Assembly: GCF_001411805.1 (NCBI RefSeq)
Contig: NZ_CP007212.1
Location: 1,054,001 to 1,118,000, forward strand
DNA length: 64,000 bases
Direction of reading: 5' to 3'
Source of the DNA: Burkholderia plantarii
Lineage (GTDB): Bacteria > Pseudomonadota > Gammaproteobacteria > Burkholderiales > Burkholderiaceae
The first letter of the stretch is position 1. Every line of letters begins with the position of its first letter. The notes under the pieces are model-generated. The model was not told the origin of the DNA. It saw nothing but the letters and a program-made list of their open reading frames with translations, and did no database searches. This document shows, piece by piece, positions 29,792 through 39,242 of the stretch. Made by a program: the position numbers and the translations under genes.

Positions 29792-30904
29792 TCAGCCGCC
29801 GATATAGGACATCTCGACGCGAGGCGCGCCGGCGTCGGCGCGCTGCCCGGCCTGCGCGGTGCCGCGCAGCTGAGAATAGCGGTCGTCGCGCGTCTGCCAG
29901 ATCCGCGCGACGGCGGTCGCGAGCTGCGCATCGGTGGCGCCGTTGCGCAGCAGCGCGCGCAGGTCGTGGCCCGACGAGCCGAACAGGCACAGATAGAGCT
30001 TGCCTTCGGTCGACAGCCGAGCGCGCGTGCAGGCGCCGCAGAACGCGCGCGTGACGCTCGAGATCACGCCGATCTCGCCGCTGCCGTCCGCATAGCCCCA
30101 GCGCTGCGCGGTTTCTGCCGCCGAATGCGCTTCGAGCGGCACCAGCGGGAACTGCGCGTCGATCCGTTCGAGCACCTCGGCCGATGGCAGCACGTCGGTC
30201 ATGTTCCAGCCGTTCGAGGTGCCCACGTCCATGTATTCGATAAAGCGCAGCACGATGCCGGTGCCCTTGAAGCGGCGTGCCATCGGCACGATCTCGGCGT
30301 CGTTGGTGCCGCGCTTGACCACCATGTTGACCTTGATCGGCGCGAGCCCGGCGTCCTGCGCGGCGAAGATCCCTTCGAGCACGTCGGCGCTCGCGAAATC
30401 GGCATCGTTCATGCGGCGGAACAGCGTGTCGTCGAGTGCGTCGAGGCTGACCGTGACGCGCGTCAGGCCTGCGTCGCGCAGGCTGCGTGCCTTGCGCGCG
30501 AGCAGCGAGCCGTTGGTCGTCAGCGTCAGGTCGAGCGGGCGGCCGTCCACCGTTTCCATCCGCGCGAGTCGCTCGATCAGGAATTCGAGGTTCTTGCGCA
30601 GCAGCGGCTCGCCGCCGGTGATGCGGATCTTCTCGACGCCGTGCGCGACGAAGATCCGCGCCACGCGCTCGAGCTCCTCGAGCGAAAGCAGTGCGCTGTG
30701 CGGCAGGAACGGGTAGTCCTTGTCGAACACGTCGCGCGGCATGCAGTAGACACAGCGGAAATTGCAGCGATCGGTGACCGAGATGCGCAGATCCCGCAAC
30801 GGCCGCGCGAGAGTGTCGCGCAGGATGCCGCTCGGCGCGAGCGGGGTGCCGGAGATATCCGGAATGCCGCTGACGTCGGTGACCGGGATGATGCGTTGGG
30901 ACAT
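29792..30904 (-). CDS. moaA: GTP 3',8-cyclase MoaA
   Basis: 370-aa radical SAM enzyme for the first step of molybdenum cofactor synthesis, GTP to cyclic pyranopterin precursor. The SAM cluster motif is [30 protein letters not shown] and LTTNGSLL follow. The C-terminal cluster cysteines lie in [22 protein letters not shown], and the C-terminus ends in the family's GG (MSYIGG). The first 40 residues are a longer leader than in E. coli (329 aa). Head of the minus-strand moaA-mobA-moeA group. Confidence 0.96.
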   Translation of the reverse strand: MSQRIIPVTDVSGIPDISGTPLAPSGILRDTLARPLRDLRISVTDRCNFRCVYCMPRDVFDKDYPFLPHSALLSLEELERVARIFVAHGVEKIRITGGEPLLRKNLEFLIERLARMETVDGRPLDLTLTTNGSLLARKARSLRDAGLTRVTVSLDALDDTLFRRMNDADFASADVLEGIFAAQDAGLAPIKVNMVVKRGTNDAEIVPMARRFKGTGIVLRFIEYMDVGTSNGWNMTDVLPSAEVLERIDAQFPLVPLEAHSAAETAQRWGYADGSGEIGVISSVTRAFCGACTRARLSTEGKLYLCLFGSSGHDLRALLRNGATDAQLATAVARIWQTRDDRYSQLRGTAQAGQRADAGAPRVEMSYIGG

Positions 30905-31110
30905 GGTGACAGAAGCTCGTTCGAAAATGACGACCAGACCGTCATTTTAACGGGAAGCGGCCGATCGGACCGGCGCACGCAAACCCCTAGGAAAAGAGCA
31001 CAGATGGCGGCGCGCCGGGGTGGGGACGCGTGAAGCGCGCGCGAAACGCCGGTGAGGCGGCCAGGCGTGCGCGAAATCCGTGCGAAATCCACGCGAAGCG
31101 CGCGAGCATG

Positions 31111-31139
31111 AAAAAACCCGCCCTCGGGAGGGCGGGTTT
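31111..31139 (-). terminator. intrinsic terminator after rne
   Basis: On the minus strand AACCCGCCCT-CCCGA-GGGCGGGTT (stem of about 9 bp) is followed by TTTTTT. It lies 24 bases after the rne stop. Confidence 0.9.
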
Positions 31140-31162
31140 GCGGGGCCTCAAGCCTGTGTCGC

Positions 31163-34100
31163 TTACTGCTGCGAACGGGTCTCGACCTGCTGCATCGGCG
31201 CCGGATCGACCGGCGGCAGCGCCTTGCGCTCACGCGGGGCGCGCACCGGCGGGGCGATCTGCGCGGCGGCCTGCTGGGCGGCGCGCAGCTTGTCCGCGTC
31301 GGTGTTGACCCAGGTCAGGCCGGCGGCGTCGAGCGCGGCTTCGATGCCGAGCGATGCCGGTGCGAGAGCCGGAGCAGGGGCCGCTTCCGGCGCTGCGGCG
31401 GTTTCGACCGGTGCCGGAGCGGGAGCCGGCGCGACCGGCTGCGGCTCGGCGGCCACCACCGGGGCCGGCTCGGCCTCCACCTGCGGCTCGGCCGCGACCG
31501 GAGCCGGTTCGACCGGCGCGCGCGCGACCAACGGCACGGCGTCCGCCACCGGGGGCTCGGCCGGTGCCGATTCCTGTGTCGATTCGGCGGCCGGCTCGAC
31601 CGAGGGCGGCGCCGGTTCGATCGCCGGTGCCGGCTCGAACAGCGCGGCCTGCGTCGGCTCGACTGCCGCAGCCGCCGGTTCGACGATCAGTGCCGTCGGC
31701 GTGACCGGCGTTTCGCTCACCTCGGCCGGTGCGGTTTCCCGCGGAGCCGTCTCGACCGGTTCGACCGGCGCGGGTGCGGCCGCGGGAGCCGGTTCCACCG
31801 GGGCCGGCGTGGCCAGCACGACGGGCTCGGCGGCGGGCGTTACGGCCTGCCCGGCAGGCGCCGTCTCGACCGGCGCCGGCGTGATCGCAGCCGGTGCCGG
31901 CTCGATCGCGAGCGATGCCGTTTCAGCCGGTGCCGCCGCCGCCGCCGGCGCCGCTTCGGCCTGCGTCGCTTCGGCGGCATGCGCGGCCACCGCTTCAGCC
32001 GCGACCGCGGCCGTGGCGGCCGTCACGGTGGCGACGGCTGCCACCACCGGTGCGTCGGCGTAGTGGGAATGACCCGCTTCGGCTTGCGCTGCCTGCTCGG
32101 CGCCTTCACCAGCTTCCACGCCTTCCGGCGCGGCGCCCGCCACGCCTTCCTCGCGATCACGGCGACCACCACGACGGCCGCGGCGGCGACGGCGGCGTTC
32201 CTCGCCGTCACGCGCACCGGCTTCCGCGTCGGCGGCGAATTCGGCGCCCGGTGCCAGCAGCTCCGCGTCTTCCGTCGCTTCCGCGTGCGCCGTCTCGCCG
32301 CGATTCACGGTTTCGAGCGTGGCCGCGTGCGGCACGGCCTTGCGGCGCTCGCCGCGTTCACCGCGCTCGCGCCGTTCCTGACGCGGGGCTTCCGCGCCGT
32401 CGGCCGCCACCACGCGTTCACGCGGCTCGCGGTTTTCACGCGGTTCGCGGGCCTCGCGCGGCTCACGGCCTTCACGCGGCTCGCGTGCCTCGCGCGGTTC
32501 ACGGGCTTCGCGCACTTCGCGCACTTCGCGCGGCTCGCGACCCTCACGGCCTTCGCGTGCCTCGCGCGGCTCGCGATTGCCGCGGCCCTCGCGTGCCTCG
32601 CCGCGGTTTTCACGCGGCTCGCGGCCTTCCTTGCCCTCGCGTTCGCCGCGTGCCTGCGGCGCACGGCCACCTGCCACCGCCGGTTGCGCGTCGCGCGCGC
32701 CGGCCGGCTGGCCGTTGCGGCGATTCGGATTGCGGTTGCGATCGCCGCCGCGTTCGCCGCGTTCGCCGCGCTCGGACTTCTCGCCGCGCTCGCGGGCCGG
32801 GCGCGCTTCCGTCGCCACTTCCTTGACGGGCGCCGGAGCCGGAGCCGGGGCGGCCGGCTGGCCGCCGAACAGGCTCTTGATCCAGCCGAAGAAACCACTG
32901 CCCGAGGTGGCGACCGGCGCGGGCGCCGGTGCGACCGGAGCGGCCACCGGAGCCGGCGCGGCCTCGCGCTGCGGCGCGCCCGGTGCCGGATGCTCGGGCG
33001 TGATGCCCTTGACGGCCGCTTCCTGCTTCGGTTTCACGTCGCCGGTGCGCTTGCTGTAGCCAGTCTCCGACTCGAGTTCGCGAGCCGCTTCCTCGGCCAT
33101 CTTCCACGAGGCGCGCGGATCGTCGAGGCGTACGTCGTCGTGGCGCAGGCGTTCGAGCTTGTAGTGGGGCGTATCGAGGTGCTTGTTCGGGATCAGCACG
33201 ATGCCGACCTTGAAGCGCGACTCGATCTTGTTGATTTCCTGACGCTTTTCGTTGAGCAGGAAGGCGGTGACTTCGACCGGCACCTGGCAATGGATCGCCG
33301 CGGTGTTCTCCTTCATCGCCTCTTCCTGGATGATGCGCAGGACCTGCAGCGCCGACGATTCGGTATCGCGGATGTGGCCGGTGCCGTTACAGCGCGGGCA
33401 GGTCACGTGGCTGCCTTCCGACAGCGCCGGGCGCAGTCGCTGGCGCGACAGCTCCATCAGGCCGAAACGCGAGATCTTGCCCATCTGCACGCGCGCGCGG
33501 TCGTGCTTGAGCGCGTCCTTCAGGCGCTGCTCGACCTCGCGCTGGCTCTTGGCCGATTCCATGTCGATGAAATCGATCACGATCAGGCCACCGAGGTCGC
33601 GCAGGCGCAGCTGGCGCGCGACTTCGTCGGCGGCTTCGAGGTTGGTGCGGGTGGCGGTTTCCTCGATGTCGGCGCCCTTGGTGGCGCGCGCCGAGTTCAC
33701 GTCGATCGCGACCAGCGCCTCGGTGTGGTCGATCACGATCGCGCCGCCCGAGGGCAGCGGCACCGTGCGCGAGTACGCGGTCTCTATCTGGTGCTCGATC
33801 TGGAAGCGCGAGAAAAGCGGCACGTCGTCGTGGTAGCGCTTCACCTTGCCGACGTTGTCGGGCATCACGATGTCCATGAACGCACGCGCCTGATCGTGGA
33901 TCTCGTTCGTGTCGATCAGGATTTCGCCGATGTCGGGCTGGAAATAGTCGCGGATCGCGCGGATCACGAGGCTCGATTCCAGATAGATCAGCATCGGCTG
34001 GCCCGAATGGCCGCTCTTCGAGGCGGCCTCGATCGCGTGCCAGAGCTGCAGCAGGTAGTTCAGATCCCACTGCAGTTCCTCGGCGCTGCGGCCGATGCCC

Positions 34101-34609
34101 GCGGTGCGGGCGATCATGCTCATCCCTTCGGGGATTTCGAGCTGCGCCATGGTTTCGCGCAGTTCCTGACGCTCGTCGCCCTCGATGCGGCGCGACACGC
34201 CGCCGCCGCGCGGGTTGTTCGGCATCAGCACCAGGTAGCGGCCGGCCAGCGAGATGAAGGTGGTCAGCGCGGCGCCCTTGTTGCCGCGTTCTTCCTTCTC
34301 GACCTGGACGATCAGCTCCTGGCCTTCGCGCAGCGCATCCTGGATCCGCGCGGAGCGCATGTCCACGCCGTCGCGGAAGTACTGGCGGGCGACTTCCTTG
34401 AACGGCAGGAAGCCGTGGCGATCTTCGCCGTAGTTGACGAAGCAGGCTTCGAGCGAGGGCTCGATGCGGGTGACGACGCCCTTGTAGATGTTGCCTTTGC
34501 GCTGTTCGCGGCCGGCGGTTTCGATATCGATGTCGATGAGCTTCTGCCCATCGACGATGGCGACACGCAGTTCTTCCTGCTGTGTCGCATTGAACAGCAT
34601 GCGTTTCAT
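31163..34609 (-). CDS. rne: ribonuclease E
   Basis: 1148-aa endoribonuclease that drives mRNA decay and rRNA/tRNA processing and scaffolds the degradosome. The catalytic half (about 1-520) has the S1 domain (GNIYKGVVTRIEPSLEACFVNYG...GFLPFKEV), the 5' sensor region, the DNase I-like core IDVNSARATKGADIEETATRTNLEAADE and GGLIVIDFIDM with catalytic aspartates, and the Zn-link CPRCNGTGHI. The C-terminal half is disordered: an Arg-rich block with REPREA-type repeats (about 655-740), an acidic/Arg segment (ERRRRRRGRRGGRRDRE) and a Pro/Ala/Glu/Val-rich tail. The start MKRMLFNATQQEELRVAI is the family consensus. It is divergent from rluC, as in E. coli. Confidence 0.97.
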   Translation of the reverse strand: MKRMLFNATQQEELRVAIVDGQKLIDIDIETAGREQRKGNIYKGVVTRIEPSLEACFVNYGEDRHGFLPFKEVARQYFRDGVDMRSARIQDALREGQELIVQVEKEERGNKGAALTTFISLAGRYLVLMPNNPRGGGVSRRIEGDERQELRETMAQLEIPEGMSMIARTAGIGRSAEELQWDLNYLLQLWHAIEAASKSGHSGQPMLIYLESSLVIRAIRDYFQPDIGEILIDTNEIHDQARAFMDIVMPDNVGKVKRYHDDVPLFSRFQIEHQIETAYSRTVPLPSGGAIVIDHTEALVAIDVNSARATKGADIEETATRTNLEAADEVARQLRLRDLGGLIVIDFIDMESAKSQREVEQRLKDALKHDRARVQMGKISRFGLMELSRQRLRPALSEGSHVTCPRCNGTGHIRDTESSALQVLRIIQEEAMKENTAAIHCQVPVEVTAFLLNEKRQEINKIESRFKVGIVLIPNKHLDTPHYKLERLRHDDVRLDDPRASWKMAEEAARELESETGYSKRTGDVKPKQEAAVKGITPEHPAPGAPQREAAPAPVAAPVAPAPAPVATSGSGFFGWIKSLFGGQPAAPAPAPAPVKEVATEARPARERGEKSERGERGERGGDRNRNPNRRNGQPAGARDAQPAVAGGRAPQARGEREGKEGREPRENRGEAREGRGNREPREAREGREGREPREVREVREAREPREAREPREGREPREAREPRENREPRERVVAADGAEAPRQERRERGERGERRKAVPHAATLETVNRGETAHAEATEDAELLAPGAEFAADAEAGARDGEERRRRRRGRRGGRRDREEGVAGAAPEGVEAGEGAEQAAQAEAGHSHYADAPVVAAVATVTAATAAVAAEAVAAHAAEATQAEAAPAAAAAPAETASLAIEPAPAAITPAPVETAPAGQAVTPAAEPVVLATPAPVEPAPAAAPAPVEPVETAPRETAPAEVSETPVTPTALIVEPAAAAVEPTQAALFEPAPAIEPAPPSVEPAAESTQESAPAEPPVADAVPLVARAPVEPAPVAAEPQVEAEPAPVVAAEPQPVAPAPAPAPVETAAAPEAAPAPALAPASLGIEAALDAAGLTWVNTDADKLRAAQQAAAQIAPPVRAPRERKALPPVDPAPMQQVETRSQQ
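32405..32640 (-). repeat. REPREA-type Arg-rich repeats within rne
   Basis: About 13 imperfect copies of 15-18-base units encode REPREA / REGREP / REPREN hexapeptides in the RNase E tail. The units differ in third positions, so the repeat is better kept in protein than in DNA, which argues for selection on the Arg/Glu pattern. Confidence 0.8.
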
Positions 34610-35331
34610 AAAACGGCTCCAGGCGGCGCTACCAGCGGTGCGTTCCGGTTGTCAGGCGGAACGCGGGCGATAGCAGGCCGCGCCTTGTTGTGTTGTCACG
34701 AGCACGCTGGAGCGGGAATGATGGCGGGAGAATTGCCTGAAGAGGCGCGGACCGATACGACTGGTCGGCGGCCATGGGCACCTGCGAACGCGGCTTCAAA
34801 GCACGGGTGTCCACCCCGCGCGCCATGCGGCGCGCTAAGCCTGCTGCCGGGCAATGCCGCACGCAGCACGCGGCGCAAGTTGCGCGCGACGTCGCTGGGG
34901 CGGCATGTGCTGCGGCCGGGCCGCAGCGGGGAGTATCGAATCCAGCCCGACTTCCCCGCCTGGGGTGTTCTACCTTGGTTTGACGTCGCCTGGCTCCGCA
35001 CGCTTCGCGAGACCACACCGGGCGCACGCCGTCATATTCGCAACCGGCAGCGCGACCGGCTTACTTCGCGCCGGGCCGCCGCTGCCAATTGAATTCTTTT
35101 TGTCCAACCTTCCGTTACCGCAGCACACCACCAACCGAATCCGCCTGTGGGCGCGATCCCTGCCGGCGCGGAGTGCCGTGCGTGCAACTCGCTGCTTCTC
35201 TTTTGTGCGGGGCGAGCAGCGGACCCCGGGCGCAAGTAAAATAGCGGTTTGCGCTTGCGCCTTTGCGCAATCCGCCCGAACCGGCCAATCCGGCCGCCCG
35301 CAGCGGAAAGCTGGGCAAAATTATATTCAGT
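34610..35331. other. long divergent intergenic region between rne and rluC
   Basis: 722 bases with no supported gene. The half near rne is likely its long 5' leader; in E. coli this leader carries hairpins through which RNase E autoregulates. Inverted repeats seen here include CTGCGGCC-G-GGCCGCAG (34910-34926) and GCGCAA-G-TTGCGC nearby. The half near rluC is more AT-rich (35085-35110, 35230-35245). Open frames crossing it lack domains and Shine-Dalgarno sites. Confidence 0.55.
35237..35242 (+). promoter_or_regulatory. candidate rluC -10 box
   Basis: TAAAAT about 90 bases before the rluC ATG, in a locally AT-rich stretch. A second AT-rich block (ATTATATTCAG) lies directly before the start codon. 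Neither has a clear -35. Confidence 0.3.
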
Positions 35332-36336
35332 ATGAATGAGTTAGGCAAAATATCCCAGAAATCGGTCGCAAGCGGTCAGGTTTCCATGGTCGAAGTCGGT
35401 GAGGACGCTGCCGGTCAGCGCATCGACAATTTCCTGCTGCGCGTCTGCAAGGGTGTGCCCAAAAGTCACATCTACCGCATCCTGCGCAGTGGCGAAGTCC
35501 GTGTCAACAAGGGCCGGATCGATGCGCAGTACCGGCTCGCATTTGGCGACGTGGTGCGGATCCCGCCGATCCGCGTGGCCGCGGCCGATCCCGCGCGCGA
35601 GGCGGCGCCGGTGCCGGCCGTCGAATTCGAGATCCTGTTCGAGGACGACGCGCTGATCGCCATCAACAAGCCGGCCGGGGTCGCGGTTCACGGCGGCAGC
35701 GGCGTGTCGTTCGGTGTGATCGAGCAGATGCGCGCCGCGCGGCCGAGCGCGAAATTTCTTGAACTCGTGCATCGGCTCGACCGCGAAACCTCGGGGATCC
35801 TGATGCTCGCGAAGAAGCGCTCGGCGCTGGTCGCGCTGCACGAGCAGATCCGCGAGAACCGCATGGACAAGCGCTACTACGCCTGCGCGCATGGCGACTG
35901 GGCGGCCGATTGGGGCCGCCGGCGCGCCGTGAAGGTGCCGCTGTTCAAGTATTCGACCGCCGACGGCGAGCGCCGCGTGCGCGTGCAGGACGACGGCCTG
36001 CCGTCGCATACGGTCTTCAACCTGATCCAGCGCTGGCCGGAATACGCGTTTGTCGAGGCGGAACTCAAAACGGGTCGGACCCACCAGATACGCGTACACT
36101 TGGCGCATCTCGGGCTGCCGATCGCGGGCGATGCGAAGTACGGCGATTTCGCGCTGAACAAGGCGCTGGCCCGCGCCAACGCGCGTCCGTCGCTGAAACG
36201 GATGTTCCTGCACGCCTACCGCCTGAAGCTCGCGCATCCGCTGTCCGGCGAGTCGCTGCAATTCGATGCGCCGCTGCCTGACGAATGCCGGCGCTTCCTC
36301 GACCAACTCAACGACCTGCGCGCACCCGCCGCATGA
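35332..36336 (+). CDS. rluC: 23S rRNA pseudouridine synthase RluC
   Basis: 334-aa pseudouridine synthase of the RluA family, modifying 23S rRNA (E. coli positions 955, 2504 and 2580). The N-terminal S4 domain (QRIDNFLLRVCKGVPKSHIYRILRSGEVRVN) precedes the catalytic domain with INKPAGVAVHGGSG and the signature HRLDRETSGILMLAKK containing the catalytic Asp. GRTHQIRVHLAHLGLPIAGDAKYG is the family's closing motif. Assignment to RluC rather than RluD rests on the divergent rne neighbour. Start ATG 35332. Its stop overlaps the next gene's ATG by four bases. Confidence 0.93.
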   Translation: MNELGKISQKSVASGQVSMVEVGEDAAGQRIDNFLLRVCKGVPKSHIYRILRSGEVRVNKGRIDAQYRLAFGDVVRIPPIRVAAADPAREAAPVPAVEFEILFEDDALIAINKPAGVAVHGGSGVSFGVIEQMRAARPSAKFLELVHRLDRETSGILMLAKKRSALVALHEQIRENRMDKRYYACAHGDWAADWGRRRAVKVPLFKYSTADGERRVRVQDDGLPSHTVFNLIQRWPEYAFVEAELKTGRTHQIRVHLAHLGLPIAGDAKYGDFALNKALARANARPSLKRMFLHAYRLKLAHPLSGESLQFDAPLPDECRRFLDQLNDLRAPAA

Positions 36337-37001
36337 ATCGCATGGCCCGACAGCAATTTGACCTGATTGTTTTCGACTGGGACGGCACGCTGATGGATTC
36401 GACCGCGCACATCGCGCAGAGCATCCAGGCGGCCTGCCGCGACCTTGGCCTGCCGACGCCGTCCGACGAGGCCTCGCGCTACGTGATCGGCCTCGGGTTG
36501 CGCGACGCGCTGGCGATCGCCGCGCCCACGCTCGATCCGTCCGAGTACGCGCGGCTCGCCGAGCGGTACCGGTTCCACTATCTGGTCAAGGACCAGCGCA
36601 TCGAGCTGTTCGCCGGCGTGCGCGAGCTGCTCGAGGAACTGCGCGATACTGGCTATCTCCTTGCGGTGGCGACCGGGAAGGGCCGAGTCGGGCTGAACCG
36701 CGCGCTCGACGAGACCAAGCTGACGCGCTTTTTCGACGGCACGCGCTGCGCCGACGAAACCTTCTCGAAGCCGCATCCGGCGATGCTGCACGAACTGAGC
36801 CGTGAACTGGGGCAGGATCTGGCGCGCACCGTGATGATCGGCGACACCACGCACGACCTGCAGATGGCGGCAAGCGCCGGCGCGGCCGGCGTCGGAGTGG
36901 CCTACGGCGCTCATCCGGCCGAGTCGCTGGCCGCGCTGGAGCCGCGCTTCATCGCCACCGACGTGAGCGCGCTCGCCGACTGGCTGCGCCTGCACGCATG
37001 A
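36333..37001 (+). CDS. HAD-family phosphatase (phosphoglycolate phosphatase-like)
   Basis: 222-aa haloacid-dehalogenase hydrolase. The nucleophile motif FDWDGTLMDS holds Asp15 and Asp17. The helical cap follows, then motif II VATGKGR, the Lys in FSKPHPAML and motif IV MIGDTTHDLQMA. It resembles Gph-type phosphatases acting on small phospho-organics; substrate unproven. It begins inside the rluC stop (ATGA), with a second possible ATG at 36342, and its own stop overlaps the Rieske gene start, so rluC-HAD-Rieske is one coupled operon, as in many beta-proteobacteria. Confidence 0.9.
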   Translation: MNRMARQQFDLIVFDWDGTLMDSTAHIAQSIQAACRDLGLPTPSDEASRYVIGLGLRDALAIAAPTLDPSEYARLAERYRFHYLVKDQRIELFAGVRELLEELRDTGYLLAVATGKGRVGLNRALDETKLTRFFDGTRCADETFSKPHPAMLHELSRELGQDLARTVMIGDTTHDLQMAASAGAAGVGVAYGAHPAESLAALEPRFIATDVSALADWLRLHA

Positions 37002-37381
37002 GCGACGAGGCCGTATTTGTCTGCGCGTCCGACGCGCTCGTCGACGGCGGGCTCGGCGTGCGGCAGACGGCGCGCCTGCGTGGCGAGGAGGTTGTCGTCT
37101 TCTTCGTTCGCTATGACGGGCGGGCCTATGGCTACCTGAACCGCTGCGCGCATGTGCCGATGGAGCTGGACTGGAACGAGGGCCAGTTCTTCGAATCCTC
37201 GGGCCTGTACCTGATGTGCGCGACACACGGCGCAATCTACGCGCCCGACACCGGCAAGTGCGTCGGCGGCCCGTGCCGCGGCGCTCGGCTGCGCGCGGTC
37301 GCGGTCGACGAGCGCGACACGCCCGAGGGCCGCGCCGTCTACTGGCTGCCCGACGCCGAACTGCGGCCGCCGGCGCCCTGA
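36998..37381 (+). CDS. Rieske [2Fe-2S] domain protein
   Basis: 127-aa single-domain Rieske protein. Cluster ligands are Cys50-Ala-His52 and Cys74-Ala-Thr-His77 (CAH and CATH), with the Gly-rich GKCVGGPCRGARLRA loop after the second motif. There is no signal peptide or membrane anchor, so it is a soluble cytoplasmic electron-transfer or ferredoxin-type protein of unknown partner. ATGA overlap with the preceding phosphatase; 55 bases separate it from the peptidase gene. Confidence 0.9.
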   Translation: MSDEAVFVCASDALVDGGLGVRQTARLRGEEVVVFFVRYDGRAYGYLNRCAHVPMELDWNEGQFFESSGLYLMCATHGAIYAPDTGKCVGGPCRGARLRAVAVDERDTPEGRAVYWLPDAELRPPAP

Positions 37382-37436
37382 TCCGTCGGCCTGATTCGTC
37401 GCCGATTCCTCTTTTCCGACCCTCACTGGCCCACGC

Positions 37437-38429
37437 ATGACCGACCAACCGACTTCTCCCGATTCCTCCGGCACCGCGCGCGGCGCCGGCCATGAACCCG
37501 GCTGGGAGCGCGCGGCGCTCGAGCGGATCGCGATGGCGGCGATCATCGAGCAGCGCCGGGCGCGCCGCTGGCGCATCGCGTTCCGTTTCCTCTGGCTGAT
37601 CCTGCTGGTGGCGATCGTGTTCGCGGTGTTCGACTTCTCGGGCGACGGCAAGCTGTCGAGCAGCCGCCACACCGCGCTCGTGACGATCGACGGCGAGATC
37701 GCGGCGGGCACCAACGCGAACGCCGACGACATCAACTCCGCGCTCGACGACGCCTTCGACGATTCCGGCACGGTCGGCGTCGTGCTGCGCATCAACAGCC
37801 CGGGCGGCAGCCCGGTGCAGGCCGGCATCGTCTATGACGAGATCCGCCGGCTGCGCAAGAAATACCCGTCGAAGCCGCTCTACGTGGTGGTCAGCGACAT
37901 GTGCGCATCGGGCGGTTATTACATCGCCGCGGCGGCTGACAAGATCTACGTCAACAAGGCCAGCATCGTCGGCTCGATCGGTGTGCTGATGGACGGCTTC
38001 GGCTTCACCGGCCTGATGGACAAGCTCGGCGTCGAGCGCCGGCTGCATACGTCGGGCGAGAACAAGGGCTTTTTCGATCCGTTCTCGCCGGAAACGCCGA
38101 AGATGAACGAGCATGCGCAGGCGATGCTCGACGAGATCCATGCGCAGTTCATCCAGGCCGTGAAGGACGGCCGCGGCAAGCGGCTGCATGATTCGCCGGA
38201 TCTGTTCTCGGGGCTGTTCTGGACCGGCGCGAAGAGCGTCGAACTCGGCCTCGCGGACGGCTTCGGCACCACCGACTCGGTCGCGCGCGACGTGCTGAAG
38301 GCGCCCGACATCGTCGATTACACGGTCAAGGAAAGCTTGAGCAACCGCGTGGCACGGCGCTTCGGCGCGGCGATCGGCGGCGGGGCGGTGAAGTCGGCGC
38401 TGTCGGACAGCGGGATCCGGCTGCGCTGA
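37437..38429 (+). CDS. S49-family signal peptide peptidase (SppA-like)
   Basis: 330-aa membrane-anchored serine peptidase. A single signal-anchor (about 50-67, FLWLILLVAIVFAVF) follows a polar N-terminus. The nucleophile is Ser158 in DMCASGGYYIA and the general base Lys210 in SGENKGFFDPF; their spacing of 52 residues equals that of Bacillus SppA (Ser147/Lys199). INSPGGSPVQAG forms the oxyanion region. This is the short single-domain form, which degrades remnant signal peptides or membrane fragments. Last gene of the rluC group. Confidence 0.93.
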   Translation: MTDQPTSPDSSGTARGAGHEPGWERAALERIAMAAIIEQRRARRWRIAFRFLWLILLVAIVFAVFDFSGDGKLSSSRHTALVTIDGEIAAGTNANADDINSALDDAFDDSGTVGVVLRINSPGGSPVQAGIVYDEIRRLRKKYPSKPLYVVVSDMCASGGYYIAAAADKIYVNKASIVGSIGVLMDGFGFTGLMDKLGVERRLHTSGENKGFFDPFSPETPKMNEHAQAMLDEIHAQFIQAVKDGRGKRLHDSPDLFSGLFWTGAKSVELGLADGFGTTDSVARDVLKAPDIVDYTVKESLSNRVARRFGAAIGGGAVKSALSDSGIRLR

Positions 38430-38519
38430 GGCCTCGCGGGTAGCCGGGCAGGCGCGCGCCGCTGCGGGTGCGCGTGGCCCGGGGGCCGGGGGGCGCCGTC
38501 GGCGGGCCGGCCGTTGCGC

Positions 38520-39242
38520 TCAGTTCGCGAGCAGCAGGAAGATCGCCGGCCGTTTCTGCAGGTTCAGCGGCGGCGCCTTCTTCCAGTCAGCCGCGCTGCG
38601 GCTCACGATCGTCTCGGTATCGAGCGTCAGGTCCGCCGCGACGCAGATCAGCGTCGACGGCGCGCAGTTCGTGACCAGCGCCTCCAGCATCGCCTGGTTG
38701 CGATACGGCGTCTCGATGAAGATCTCGGTTTCCTTGGCCTTGCGCGACTGCTGTTCGAGTTCGCGCAGGCGCTTTGCGCGCGCGGCCGCGTCGACCGGCA
38801 GGTAGCCGTGGAACGCGAAGGTCTGGCCGTTCAGGCCGGAGGCCATCAGCGCGAGCAGGATCGAACTCGGGCCGACCAGCGGCACCACGCGCACGCCGCG
38901 CTCGTGCGCGCGCCGCACCAGCAGCGCGCCCGGGTCCGCCACGGCCGGCACGCCGGCTTCGGACACGAGGCCGCCGTCGGCGCCGGCGAGGATCGGCCCG
39001 AGCAGCCGCTCGATCTCGCCCGCCGGCGTCTTCACGTTCAATTCGCGGATTTCGATTTCCTGGATCGGCCGTTCGGTGCCGATCTTCTTCAGGAACGCGC
39101 GCGTGGTCTTCGCGTTCTCGCCGATGTAATAGCCGAGCGCGGCGGCGCGTGCCTGCACCGCGGCCGGCAGCACGGCCGCGAGCATCGACGCGTCGCCTTC
39201 GCCGAGCGTGTTCGGGATCAGATAGAGCGTGCCCTTCGTCAT
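38520..39242 (-). CDS. SAM-dependent methyltransferase, tetrapyrrole-methylase (RsmI-like) family
   Basis: 240-aa methyltransferase with the tetrapyrrole methylase fold. Starting GTLYLIPNTLGEGD, it contains the family's GGLVSEAGVPAVADPGALLVRRAHERGVRVVPLVGPSSILLALMASGLNGQTFAFHGYLP. It resembles RsmI (which methylates 16S rRNA C1402) but is shorter than the 286-aa E. coli enzyme and lacks its C-terminal part, so the substrate is uncertain. Its start overlaps the maf stop by four bases. Confidence 0.85.
   Translation of the reverse strand: MTKGTLYLIPNTLGEGDASMLAAVLPAAVQARAAALGYYIGENAKTTRAFLKKIGTERPIQEIEIRELNVKTPAGEIERLLGPILAGADGGLVSEAGVPAVADPGALLVRRAHERGVRVVPLVGPSSILLALMASGLNGQTFAFHGYLPVDAAARAKRLRELEQQSRKAKETEIFIETPYRNQAMLEALVTNCAPSTLICVAADLTLDTETIVSRSAADWKKAPPLNLQKRPAIFLLLAN

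Noticed and set aside
32400..32640. Regular short periodicity resembling a CRISPR or satellite array
   Set aside because: Units are 15-18 bases, in frame with rne and encode REPREA-type residues; there are no unique spacers.
31979..35092. A 1037-codon open frame on the + strand
   Set aside because: It is antisense to rne and caused by strong GC third-position bias; composition is low-complexity and no domain is seen.
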